A stretch of 64,000 nt of DNA, taken from NCBI RefSeq assembly GCF_017874475.1, contig NZ_JAGGLO010000001.1, positions 496,001-560,000 on the forward strand, read 5' to 3'. A program made the translations under genes and the position numbers. Source of the DNA: Anaerococcus degeneri. Lineage in GTDB: Bacteria > Bacillota > Clostridia > Tissierellales > Peptoniphilaceae. How positions within the stretch are numbered: the first letter of the stretch is position 1; each line of letters begins with the position of its first letter. The notes beneath the pieces are model-generated. The model was not told the origin of the DNA. It made no database searches and worked only from the letters and a program-made list of their open reading frames with translations. Below are positions 30,270 to 37,295 of the stretch, in pieces.

Positions 30270-30911
30270 TTATAAAATTATTTCTATGATTTTTTTGCAC
30301 AAATTCTCATTTCTTGCCAAAATCGGACCATGCAAGTATGTCCCAATAGTGTTTTTATAGATAAAACCTTCAGTTTTATCCTCTCCATTATTTCCATTTC
30401 CCTCAATTACTCTACCAAATGGTTTTTGATTTTTGGATAAAAATGTTCTTCCACCGTGGTTTTCAAATCCCAAACAAGTTTCGTCAAATTTTTCAACACA
30501 AATTTTTATCTGACCCGTAAATCGATTTTTAGAATCTTGATTTAAAGTATAGTGGTCAAAAATATTTAAACCTTCAATTTTCTCACCTTCGGCGTTATAA
30601 TAATACTTACCCAAAAGTTGATAGCCTCCACAAATTGCAAGCAATAGTCCATCGTTGTTTATATATCTAACCAAATCTTCTCTTTTCTTTATAAGATCAT
30701 CTTTAACTATGGATTGCTCGTAATCTTGGCCCCCGCCAAAGAACACAAAATCATAATCTTCAGCTTTGAAATCATCCCCGATGGATACAATCTTTCTTTC
30801 AAAATCTATACCATTTTTTTTAAGTTCGTACTCAAAAGCCATTAAATTTCCAACATCGCCATAGGTATTTAAGAGGTTGCCATATAGATGGCATATTCTT
30901 ATCTTTTTTAT
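30270..30911 (-). CDS. gatD: Lipid II isoglutaminyl synthase glutaminase subunit GatD (probable AUA start)
   Basis: GatD releases ammonia from glutamine, which MurT uses to amidate the D-Glu of lipid II. The class I glutaminase core has FFGGGQD, the nucleophile in LAICGGYQLLG, GFENHGGRTF and GTYLHGPIL. The first ATG (30842) gives 190 residues but drops the conserved N-terminus IRICHLYGNLLNTYGDVGN, which is encoded in frame upstream with no ATG, GTG or TTG. The only reasonable start is ATA at 30911. It overlaps the murT TAA (ATAA) and lies 10 bp after GGGAGG. With that start the catalytic Cys becomes residue 94, the same number as in S. aureus GatD. Length is then 213. Confidence 0.85.
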   Translation of the reverse strand: MKKIRICHLYGNLLNTYGDVGNLMAFEYELKKNGIDFERKIVSIGDDFKAEDYDFVFFGGGQDYEQSIVKDDLIKKREDLVRYINNDGLLLAICGGYQLLGKYYYNAEGEKIEGLNIFDHYTLNQDSKNRFTGQIKICVEKFDETCLGFENHGGRTFLSKNQKPFGRVIEGNGNNGEDKTEGFIYKNTIGTYLHGPILARNENLCKKIIEIIL

Positions 30912-32230
30912 AAGTCAAGCACCTCCCTTAATTTAAGCATTGCTGTATAGGTTGATAAGATATAGATATTATCAGTCTTTGCATTTTTTATGATATTTTT
31001 TATATCTTCTTCAAAGTCAAATTCATTGATTTGGCCATTGAAAATCTCTGCTATTTCAAGTCTTCTCTTCATATCTTCTTTTCTTTTACCAGATACATAA
31101 ACATCTCTAATATCTAATCCACTTAATTTTTCGTAATATGAATCATAAATCCAACTTACATCAAGTCCATCAGCATAATTGTCATTTAACAGGCAAATAA
31201 GGCTTACTGGTTTTTCTTCTAGCATAACAAGATCTATAACCTGGTTTAACCCAGTTGGATTTTTAACTAAATTAATGACAAGATTTTTACCAAAAATTTC
31301 TACATTTTCTTGCCTACCGAAAACATTTTTTTGTTTTTTTAGTCCTCTGCATATCTCTTCATAAGTAAGTCCTAGTTCATAAGCAATTGAAACAGCTGTC
31401 AGAGCATTATAAATGTTATAAACCCCGCCAACATTGACTTCATATGGTTTACCAGAAATTTCAAACTTTGAATGATTTGGATCTAGACTTGAGATTTTTT
31501 CTATTTCATACCTTATTTCAGGCGACTTAAAATCACAATTAGGACAAGAAAAATCTCCCAAGGAAGAATAGTTAACAGTACTGTATTTTAATACACTGTG
31601 GCAGGATGGGCAAATTATCCCATCTGAATTGAAGTCAGCTTCTTTATCATAGTCTTTTTTGTCATTAACCCTGATTCCAAAATAAATTGGCTTAAACTTT
31701 TTTAAATTATCATATGAGAAAACTGGCAAATCACCATTAGCAATTATTTTAGCATTTGGCATAAGGTCAAGACCTTCCAATATCTTATCTAAGATATTAT
31801 AAATCTCTCCAAACCTATCCATTTGATCCCTGAAAATATTTGTAAGTGCAACATAATCAGCCTTGATATATTTACCAATCCTAAATATATTTGCCTCATC
31901 TACTTCAAGAACAGCTACAGTCTCCTTATCAGCAGGGTTATCAAGTAGGGATGTAATTATTCCTTGAACCATATTTGACCCAGACTCATTAGTTAAAACT
32001 ATTGGGTAATGTTCTCTTAGGATAGATACTAGAAAATGGGTTGTCATGGTTTTGCCATTAGTACCTGTAACAAAAATAAACTTAGTATTTTTAGACAATT
32101 CCTTCAATATGTCCTTATCTAATTTATAAGCTATATAACCAGGTAGAGACGTTGCTTTCCTATTAAATAACTTTAATATACTTCTAATTGATTTGGCTAA
32201 TACTTTAACCAATTTGCTTTTTAAACTCAT
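30908..32230 (-). CDS. murT: Lipid II isoglutaminyl synthase, Mur ligase-like subunit MurT
   Basis: MurT is the ATP-dependent partner of GatD, amidating the alpha-carboxyl of D-isoglutamate in lipid II. From ATG at 32230 it has 440 residues, with P-loop VTGTNGKT (about 54-61), EVDEANIFRIGKYI and LTNIFRDQMDRFGEI. Four cysteines form a zinc ribbon (CPSCHSVL..CPNCDF), which is characteristic of MurT against other Mur ligases. The C-terminal MurT domain ends LREVLDL. An open frame 23 codons longer runs into acyP, but no signal supports it. A near-perfect promoter ends 6 bp before the ATG, so the mRNA may be leaderless. Confidence 0.95.
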   Translation of the reverse strand: MSLKSKLVKVLAKSIRSILKLFNRKATSLPGYIAYKLDKDILKELSKNTKFIFVTGTNGKTMTTHFLVSILREHYPIVLTNESGSNMVQGIITSLLDNPADKETVAVLEVDEANIFRIGKYIKADYVALTNIFRDQMDRFGEIYNILDKILEGLDLMPNAKIIANGDLPVFSYDNLKKFKPIYFGIRVNDKKDYDKEADFNSDGIICPSCHSVLKYSTVNYSSLGDFSCPNCDFKSPEIRYEIEKISSLDPNHSKFEISGKPYEVNVGGVYNIYNALTAVSIAYELGLTYEEICRGLKKQKNVFGRQENVEIFGKNLVINLVKNPTGLNQVIDLVMLEEKPVSLICLLNDNYADGLDVSWIYDSYYEKLSGLDIRDVYVSGKRKEDMKRRLEIAEIFNGQINEFDFEEDIKNIIKNAKTDNIYILSTYTAMLKLREVLDL

Positions 32231-32236
32231 AGCAAT

Positions 32237-32265
32237 ATTATATCCTTTTTTTACCAATATTTCAA
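32237..32265 (-). promoter_or_regulatory. murT: murT promoter giving a probable leaderless mRNA
   Basis: TTGAAA (-35, 32265-32260), a 17-bp spacer and TATAAT (-10, 32242-32237) lie on the minus strand. Only six bases separate the -10 from the murT ATG, which puts the expected transcription start on or next to the A of ATG. The only Shine-Dalgarno-like block (AAGGA) is part of the spacer, 12 bp from the ATG. Confidence 0.7.
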
Positions 32266-32267
32266 TA

Positions 32268-32537
32268 TTAATAAACCACTTGAAAGTCAGAATCTCCATC
32301 TATTACAGAAACTTCATTAATATTTTTGCTGTCTATTATGGCAAAGTTTATATTTTCAAGTCCCTTAAAAAAACTCATAATCTGATTTTCATTTCCCTGG
32401 ATATAAACTTCTACACTTCCATCATACATATTCCTAACAGTTCCCGTAACACCAAGCCTGTCTGCGAGCATTTTAACTTGAAACCTAAAGCCTACACCTT
32501 GGACCCTGCCCTTAAAAATGATATGGTATCTTTTCAT
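32268..32537 (-). CDS. acyP: Acylphosphatase
   Basis: A small enzyme that hydrolyses acyl phosphates. The 89 residues contain the active-site loop FKGRVQGVGFRFQ (phosphate-binding GRVQGVGFR with the catalytic Arg) and GVTGTVRNMYDGSVEVYIQG with the catalytic Asn. That is the full family signature at the usual length. It starts 90 bp upstream of copA on the other strand and ends 37 bp before murT. The copA promoter lies in the divergent gap. Confidence 0.95.
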   Translation of the reverse strand: MKRYHIIFKGRVQGVGFRFQVKMLADRLGVTGTVRNMYDGSVEVYIQGNENQIMSFFKGLENINFAIIDSKNINEVSVIDGDSDFQVVY

Positions 32538-32561
32538 ATTTACTCCTTTGGCTCATTATAC

Positions 32562-32614
32562 TTGACAAAATATATTCAGTAAATATAGTTTATATAGATA
32601 CCCCATAGGGGTGT
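32562..32614 (+). promoter_or_regulatory. copA promoter with CsoR-type operator
   Basis: TTGACA (32562-32567), a 16-bp spacer and TATAGT (32584-32589) are followed by the inverted repeat ATACCCC-ATA-GGGGTGT (32598-32614). The C4/G4 dyad flanked by AT is the pattern bound by CsoR repressors. It sits just after the -10 and before the AAAGGAGG ribosome binding site. Bound CsoR would block initiation, and Cu(I) would release it. Confidence 0.8.
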
Positions 32615-32627
32615 GAAAGGAGGTTTA

Positions 32628-35159
32628 ATGAAACAAAAATTTGATATTTATGGGATGACTTGTGCTTCCTGCCAAGCAGCTGTAGATAGAGCTGTGAAAA
32701 AACTAGGAGTGAATGAGGTAAATGTCAACCTTATAAATGAATCAATGAGTGTAGAATACGATCCAAATAAAATTTCAGATACCGATATCATCGAAGCAGT
32801 TTCAAGTGCAGGCTACGAGGCTAGGCTTAAAAACAATGAAAAATTTGCTAAAAATTCAAAGGATTACCTAAAAGAAATTGAAGAAGATAATACAAAGTTT
32901 AGGCTAAAAGTATCCTTTTTCTTCATGATTCTCTTAATGTATATAGCTATGGGACCGATGGTAAATCTACCCATTCCAAGTTTTTTACTAGGAAGTCAAG
33001 GCGCTATAAATAATGCCTTTGTCCAATTCTTATTAACTATTCCTGTAATATTTGTAAATAAGAAATTTTTTATATCTGGATTTAAATCCCTAAAAAATAG
33101 AAACCCAAATATGGATACTCTTATAGCCCTGGGATCATCATCCGCCCTAATCTATGGGATTTTTGTAATTATGAGAATGGCTCATGCCGCAGGTCTAGGT
33201 GATTTTGAAACAATTGAATCTTATAGGCATAACCTTTATTTTGAATCTTCTGCCATGATACTTACATTAATCACCTTGGGAAAATATTTTGAAGCAAGAA
33301 GCAAAGGAGAAACTAAGGCTTCATTAAAAAACCTAATGGATCTTGCTCCAGAAAAGGCAAGGGTAATTAGAAATAATGTAGAAGTTGAGATTGACTCTGC
33401 TGATATAGAAAAAGGGGATATTATTGTTATAAGGCCTGGTGAAAGAATACCTGTGGATGGAGAAATTATAAAAGGATCTTCCCTTGTTGACGAGGCAGCT
33501 ATTACGGGTGAATCAATTCCCGTCAATAAAACTATTGGAGATGAAGTAATTTCTGCAACTATAAATAAGCAAGGTTCTTTTAAATTTAAAGCAACTAGAG
33601 TTGGAGAGGATACAACTCTTTCCCAGATCATCAGTCTTGTAAATGATGCGAATGAAACTAAAGCGCCTATAGCTAAACTTGCCGATAAAATTTCTGCTAT
33701 TTTTGTACCTGCTGTAATTATTATTTCATTAATAACTTTCATTGGCTGGTATATAATTAGTAGAGATTTCGAATTTGCACTAAATCTTATGATTTCAGTC
33801 CTTGTTATATCATGTCCATGTGCTCTTGGGCTTGCAACGCCAATGGCAATCATGGTTGCAACAGGTAAGTCGGCTGAACTTGGACTTTTATTTAAAAATG
33901 CCGAAAGTTTAGAGAATCTTCATAAAGTTGATACAATCCTACTTGATAAAACTGGAACAATTACTGAAGGAAAACCAGTAGTAACAGACTTATTAACCGA
34001 AATGAATGAAAAATCTTTCTTAGAGATTGCAGGATCCTTAGAGCATTTTTCAGAACATCCCCTATCTGACGCTATTAATACTTACGCATCAGAAAAAAAC
34101 ACACAGATTGTCCAAGTAGAAGATTTTGAATCAATTGTCGGAAGAGGTATTAAGGGGAAAATTGATAATAATCTTTATTATGCTGGTAACCTCAGGCTTA
34201 TGGAAGATAATAATATAAATCTAAATAATTATCAAGAACTAAATAACAAACTTTCCAAAGATGGCAAGACTTCGATGTATTTTGCAAATGAGAAAGAGGT
34301 AATAGGCCTAATAGCAGCAAAAGACATGGCAAAAAATTCTTCTAAAAGTGCTATAGATATACTAAAAAAAGAAGGATTCGAAATTACCATGGTTACTGGG
34401 GATAACGAAATTACCGCAGAAGCCATTAGGAAAAGCTTAAATATTGACAAGAAATTTTCCGAAGTCCTACCTCAGGATAAGGACAAGGTTGTAAAAACTC
34501 TCCAAGCGGAAGGTAAAAAAGTTGCCATGGTTGGTGATGGAATAAATGACGCTCCAGCCCTTGCAAGAGCAGATATTGGTATAGCCATTGGTAAGGGATC
34601 TGATATTGCAATTGATTCAGCTGACGTAGTTCTAGTTAAGAATAGTTTACTAGACCTTGTAAAATCAATTGACTTGTCAAAAGCAACAATTAAGACAATA
34701 AAAGAAAACTTATTTTGGGCTTTCTTTTATAATATTATCCTAATCCCTCTCGCCGCTGGTCTCTTGTATCCAAAATTTGGTCTAACTTTAAATCCAATGT
34801 TTGCTGCACTAGCAATGAGTTTCTCTTCAGTATTTGTATGTCTAAACTCACTTAGACTTAGAGGATTTAAATCAGAGGCAGAAAAATATTCCAATGAAAC
34901 AAATTATAAAGACGAAAATTTAAAGGAGAATGAAATGAACGAAGTTAAAAAAATGATTGTAAATGTTGATGGTATGAGCTGTAACAACTGCGCAAAGCAC
35001 GTTAAAAATGCTCTAGAAGAATTAGATGGCGTAAACGAAGTTGTTGTAAACCTAGATAATAAAAATGCAGAATTATCTTACCAAGGTGATATTGATGAAA
35101 AATTAATTAGAGATGCTATTAACGAAGCAGGTTACGAATATAAGGGACTTCAAAAGTAA
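32628..35159 (+). CDS. copA: Cu(I)-exporting P-type ATPase with N- and C-terminal metal-binding domains
   Basis: CopA pumps Cu(I) out of the cytoplasm. From ATG at 32628 (AAAGGAGG upstream) it has 843 residues. It carries an N-terminal heavy-metal domain GMTCASC (about 9-15), TGES actuator loop, the CPC transport motif SCPCALGLATP, the phosphorylation site DKTGTITEG, the HP motif (SEHPLSDA), and GDGINDAPALA. Eight transmembrane helices are expected. After a hydrophilic linker a second complete heavy-metal domain (GMSCNNC) forms the extreme C-terminus, an unusual position. That domain has its own ribosome binding site and ATG inside the gene. csoR follows 3 bp downstream. Confidence 0.96.
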   Translation: MKQKFDIYGMTCASCQAAVDRAVKKLGVNEVNVNLINESMSVEYDPNKISDTDIIEAVSSAGYEARLKNNEKFAKNSKDYLKEIEEDNTKFRLKVSFFFMILLMYIAMGPMVNLPIPSFLLGSQGAINNAFVQFLLTIPVIFVNKKFFISGFKSLKNRNPNMDTLIALGSSSALIYGIFVIMRMAHAAGLGDFETIESYRHNLYFESSAMILTLITLGKYFEARSKGETKASLKNLMDLAPEKARVIRNNVEVEIDSADIEKGDIIVIRPGERIPVDGEIIKGSSLVDEAAITGESIPVNKTIGDEVISATINKQGSFKFKATRVGEDTTLSQIISLVNDANETKAPIAKLADKISAIFVPAVIIISLITFIGWYIISRDFEFALNLMISVLVISCPCALGLATPMAIMVATGKSAELGLLFKNAESLENLHKVDTILLDKTGTITEGKPVVTDLLTEMNEKSFLEIAGSLEHFSEHPLSDAINTYASEKNTQIVQVEDFESIVGRGIKGKIDNNLYYAGNLRLMEDNNINLNNYQELNNKLSKDGKTSMYFANEKEVIGLIAAKDMAKNSSKSAIDILKKEGFEITMVTGDNEITAEAIRKSLNIDKKFSEVLPQDKDKVVKTLQAEGKKVAMVGDGINDAPALARADIGIAIGKGSDIAIDSADVVLVKNSLLDLVKSIDLSKATIKTIKENLFWAFFYNIILIPLAAGLLYPKFGLTLNPMFAALAMSFSSVFVCLNSLRLRGFKSEAEKYSNETNYKDENLKENEMNEVKKMIVNVDGMSCNNCAKHVKNALEELDGVNEVVVNLDNKNAELSYQGDIDEKLIRDAINEAGYEYKGLQK
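34935..35159 (+). CDS. CopZ-like copper chaperone from an internal start in copA
   Basis: Within copA, AAAGGAG (34922-34928) lies 6 bp before an in-frame ATG at 34935. Translation from there gives 74 residues: MNEVKKMIVNVDGMSCNNC and the rest of a complete ferredoxin-like heavy-metal-binding domain (MxCxxC, GVNEVVVNL, AINEAGYEYK). This is the size and shape of CopZ chaperones, which ferry Cu(I) to CopA. The preceding linker is hydrophilic and poor in hydrophobic residues. No separate copZ is next to the operon. The domain would thus be made both fused and free. Free production is inferred from the ribosome binding site. Confidence 0.6.
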   Translation: MNEVKKMIVNVDGMSCNNCAKHVKNALEELDGVNEVVVNLDNKNAELSYQGDIDEKLIRDAINEAGYEYKGLQK

Positions 35160-35162
35160 TAA

Positions 35163-35438
35163 ATGAAGGCCGATAAAGATAAAACTATCAGAAAATTAAA
35201 AACTGTCAGTGGTCAAATTGACGGTTTGATAAAAATGATAGAAGACGATAGGTATTGTATTGATATATCAAATCAAGTTATGGCATCAATTTCAATTCTA
35301 AAAAACATAAATAAGGATGTCTTAAGAGGTCACCTTGAACATTGCGTCTATGATAGTCTTAAGCAAAAAAATGAAAAAGACATAAAAGAAAAAATTGATG
35401 AGATTGAAAAAATAATCGATAAACTCAACAAGATCTAA
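35163..35438 (+). CDS. csoR: CsoR-family copper-sensing repressor
   Basis: A helical DUF156 repressor that releases DNA when Cu(I) binds. The 91 residues carry the Cu(I) ligand triad Cys32-His57-Cys61 (YCIDIS..RGHLEHC), with the same 25- and 4-residue spacing as Cys36-His61-Cys65 of known CsoR. KLKTVSGQIDGLIKMIEDDRYC is the family's first-helix signature. It begins 3 bp after the copA stop with no clear ribosome binding site, suggesting translational coupling. The likely target is the dyad at 32598-32614. Confidence 0.93.
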   Translation: MKADKDKTIRKLKTVSGQIDGLIKMIEDDRYCIDISNQVMASISILKNINKDVLRGHLEHCVYDSLKQKNEKDIKEKIDEIEKIIDKLNKI

Positions 35439-35445
35439 AATAAGA

Positions 35446-35482
35446 AAACTCCCCTAGCCTATTAAGCTGGAGGAGTTTTTTT
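35446..35482. terminator. Bidirectional terminator between csoR and queT
   Basis: AAAACTCC / GGAGTTTT stem with an inner TAGC/GCT extension and about 7-base loop. T8 follows on the plus strand, and the A run serves the minus strand. It lies 8 bp after the csoR stop and just before the queT stop. Confidence 0.85.
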
Positions 35483-35484
35483 TC

Positions 35485-35985
35485 TTAGAAATTATATATA
35501 TATGACATGAATCCTTCGTTTTTTTCAAGTATCTTAAACAACAATACACCGATAATTGAAACCATAACAAATTCACTTAACATAAATTGCATTAAAAGTA
35601 CAAAAAACACTTCATCACTAGCTAAGATTAGCCAAGTCCCAATAGCAGGAACTGAAACTAATAAAACTGGAAATATAGATGCAATATATAGATTTTTAGC
35701 TCTTTGCATTAATATAAAAGCTATATATGATGAAAGTGTCCCAAATACGACGTCAAATAACATCATTGGACTAAATAAATTTGCAATAGCACATCCTAAA
35801 ACAAGTCCTGGTATAAATCTCTTGTTATAAAATACTAATAGTACCAAAATTTCACTAAACCTAAATTGAATAGGACCATAGGATGCAACTGGCAATAATA
35901 GTGTCAAAACAGCATATAAGGCTGCTACACCTGCAGACTTAACTAAAAAATTAGTATCGTCTAAACTAATAAACTTTTCTTTCAT
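35485..35985 (-). CDS. queT: QueT-type queuosine precursor transporter (ECF S-component-like)
   Basis: A 166-residue membrane protein with about five or six hydrophobic segments. The QueT features are the N-terminal AALYAVLTLLLPVASYGPIQFRFSEILVLL and GLVLGCAIANLF. QueT takes up preQ1/queuine precursors, probably with the energy-coupling EcfAAT module encoded elsewhere. The assignment is strengthened by a preQ1-I-like riboswitch in its leader. It has a TATAAT promoter and is monocistronic, ended by the terminator shared with csoR. Confidence 0.9.
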   Translation of the reverse strand: MKEKFISLDDTNFLVKSAGVAALYAVLTLLLPVASYGPIQFRFSEILVLLVFYNKRFIPGLVLGCAIANLFSPMMLFDVVFGTLSSYIAFILMQRAKNLYIASIFPVLLVSVPAIGTWLILASDEVFFVLLMQFMLSEFVMVSIIGVLLFKILEKNEGFMSYIYNF

Positions 35986-35991
35986 TTTTTT

Positions 35992-36033
35992 CTCCTTGAT
36001 TTTTTTTAGTAATGGGTGCCAAGAAACATTACC
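35992..36033 (-). promoter_or_regulatory. preQ1-I-type riboswitch in the queT leader
   Basis: Minus-strand RNA: P1 is GGTAATG (36033-36027) pairing CATTACT (36014-36008). The loop contains CTTG(G) (36023-36019) and the class-I-like CACC before the P1 3' strand. An A8 tract follows, and then CAAG (35998-35995) pairs the loop to form the H-type pseudoknot. The second pseudoknot strand is the start of AAGGAG, so ligand binding should hide the ribosome binding site and lower QueT synthesis. A TATAAT -10 (36044-36039) ends 5 bp before P1, so the RNA starts with the aptamer. Confidence 0.8.
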
Positions 36034-36077
36034 AGTACATTATATACTAAAAATAAAAATTTTAAAGTTTTATTTAA

Positions 36078-36105
36078 TTGAAGCAAAATTTATTTCTAGT
36101 AAAAT
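36078..36105 (+). promoter_or_regulatory. Promoter of the C39 lipoprotein, probable leaderless start
   Basis: TTGAAG (36078-36083), a 16-bp spacer and TAAAAT (36100-36105). The ATG at 36112 is 6 bp beyond the -10, and no Shine-Dalgarno is present. The layout repeats that of murT. Confidence 0.65.
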
Positions 36106-36111
36106 GTAACT

Positions 36112-36987
36112 ATGAAAAAACTATTAATATTACTTTTATCTCTATTTTGCCTTACATCTTGTTCTAAAGGACCTGATATAGATATCAAAGGCTTTATAGA
36201 TGAAGAAAGTGTAAAAATAATTGAAGATTTAAAATCTCTAGCCAGTGACACATTTAAAAGAAAAGATTTCCTAGACTTTACATACGAAGTTAAACCAAAG
36301 AAAAAATCTGAAGTTAAAGAAGATTTGATAAAAAATGTTGAAGAGGCAGCAAAGAAAGACAAAAAAGCAGAGTGGGTCTATGATAATTTTTATAATCTGG
36401 ACAATGTGGACGCATATTTAACTGGTAATGATCCAGATACCATAGAATTTGTATACAATAAGAACCATAATTTTACTGACTTCAATTTCTATAAAGGTGA
36501 ATCTGTAAAGCTAAAAAGAAAGACTCCATATTTTATCCAATGGGATAATAGATGGGCCTATGATACACTTTACCCTACCAATATAGGTGTTTCTGGTTGT
36601 GGGCCAACATCAATGGCCATGATTATGTCAAGGATGACAGATAATTTAATCTATCCAAATGAGATGGCTAAAAAAGCCTTTAAATTTATGAATGACGGTG
36701 GCATGGACTGGGCATTTATCGATCACATTTCAAAAGAATATAAGGTTAAAGTCGAAGACGTTAATCTAGATAAGGATAAAATGATTAAGGCACTTGAAGA
36801 TGGTCCCCTATTGATTTCTGTCGGCAGAGGATACTTTACTCTCTTTGGTCATATCTTGGTGATTGATTCCTATAAGGACGGCAAATTTATTATTAATGAT
36901 CCAAATAGCGTTAAAAATTCTATCATAGAATGGGACTATAACGATATCTCAGACCAAATTTTAAAAATTTGGAAATTTTCGAAATAA
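36112..36987 (+). CDS. Lipoprotein with C39-like cysteine peptidase domain
   Basis: A predicted surface-anchored protein of 291 residues. The signal peptide MKKLLILLLSLFC ends in lipobox LTSC (Cys17). A charged helical spacer (about 20-120) leads to a Peptidase_C39_2-type papain-fold domain (about 135-291): TPYFIQWDNRWAY, VSGCGPTSMAM with the nucleophile Cys163, FGHILVID with His247, and IINDPN with the Asn/Asp263. The substrate is unknown; wall peptides or exported peptides are possible. There is no bacteriocin gene or ABC exporter next to it, so it is not a bacteriocin-processing transporter. The mRNA is probably leaderless (TAAAAT ends 6 bp before the ATG). Confidence 0.85.
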   Translation: MKKLLILLLSLFCLTSCSKGPDIDIKGFIDEESVKIIEDLKSLASDTFKRKDFLDFTYEVKPKKKSEVKEDLIKNVEEAAKKDKKAEWVYDNFYNLDNVDAYLTGNDPDTIEFVYNKNHNFTDFNFYKGESVKLKRKTPYFIQWDNRWAYDTLYPTNIGVSGCGPTSMAMIMSRMTDNLIYPNEMAKKAFKFMNDGGMDWAFIDHISKEYKVKVEDVNLDKDKMIKALEDGPLLISVGRGYFTLFGHILVIDSYKDGKFIINDPNSVKNSIIEWDYNDISDQILKIWKFSK

Positions 36988-36992
36988 AAAAC

Positions 36993-37021
36993 TTGACAGA
37001 AGCTAACTCGGGTGTTATACT
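36993..37021 (+). promoter_or_regulatory. tRNA-Lys promoter
   Basis: Perfect TTGACA (36993-36998), 17-bp spacer, and TATACT (37016-37021) with a TGn extension. It ends 24 bp before the tRNA, as expected for a strong stable-RNA promoter. Confidence 0.85.
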
Positions 37022-37045
37022 ATAAAGGTAGTTAACCGAAAGTAT

Positions 37046-37121
37046 GCACCATTAGCTCAGCTGGTAGAGCACCTGACTCTTAATCAGGGCGTCCAGGGTT
37101 CGAATCCCTGATGGTGCACCA
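37046..37121 (+). tRNA. tRNA-Lys (anticodon CTT), CCA encoded
   Basis: The acceptor stem is GCACCAT/ATGGTGC. The D-arm is GCTCAGCTGGTAGAGC. The anticodon arm is CCTGA-CTCTTAA-TCAGG, giving anticodon CTT. The T-arm is CCAGG-GTTCGAATC-CCTGG-like with the invariant GTTCGAAT. Discriminator A and an encoded CCA complete the 76 nt. It reads AAG codons. It is a single gene with its own promoter and a terminator directly after it. Confidence 0.97.
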
Positions 37122-37135
37122 AACGTTGAAATTAG

Positions 37136-37156
37136 AAGGCGATAGCCTTTTTTTTT
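37136..37156 (+). terminator. tRNA-Lys terminator
   Basis: AAGGC / GCCTT stem with GATA loop followed by T9, 15 bp after the tRNA 3' end. From here to 37295 the DNA is AT-rich with no gene. It holds twin TATAAT elements (37260-37270) that probably drive the ECF S-component. Confidence 0.8.
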
Positions 37157-37295
37157 GTATTTATTTTCTCAAAATTCATCCTAAACGCTCCTATTTTTAT
37201 AGATTAAAATAAATTATTAAAATTTTATCAATTTGGACTTTACTTTTCATTTTTCGCCGTATAATATAATAAAGTTAGAGATTTAGGAGGAATTA

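Noticed and set aside
32231-32299. Longer murT start inside acyP
   Set aside because: It would overlap acyP and has no ribosome binding site. Homologous MurT N-termini begin near MSLKSKLVK.
33236-33853. 205-codon open frame on the minus strand inside copA
   Set aside because: It mirrors the codon bias of copA, has no ribosome binding site and matches no family. Antisense shadow.
37157-37259. Possible riboswitch upstream of the ECF S-component
   Set aside because: The region is short and AT-rich, and I found no stem matching a known vitamin riboswitch.
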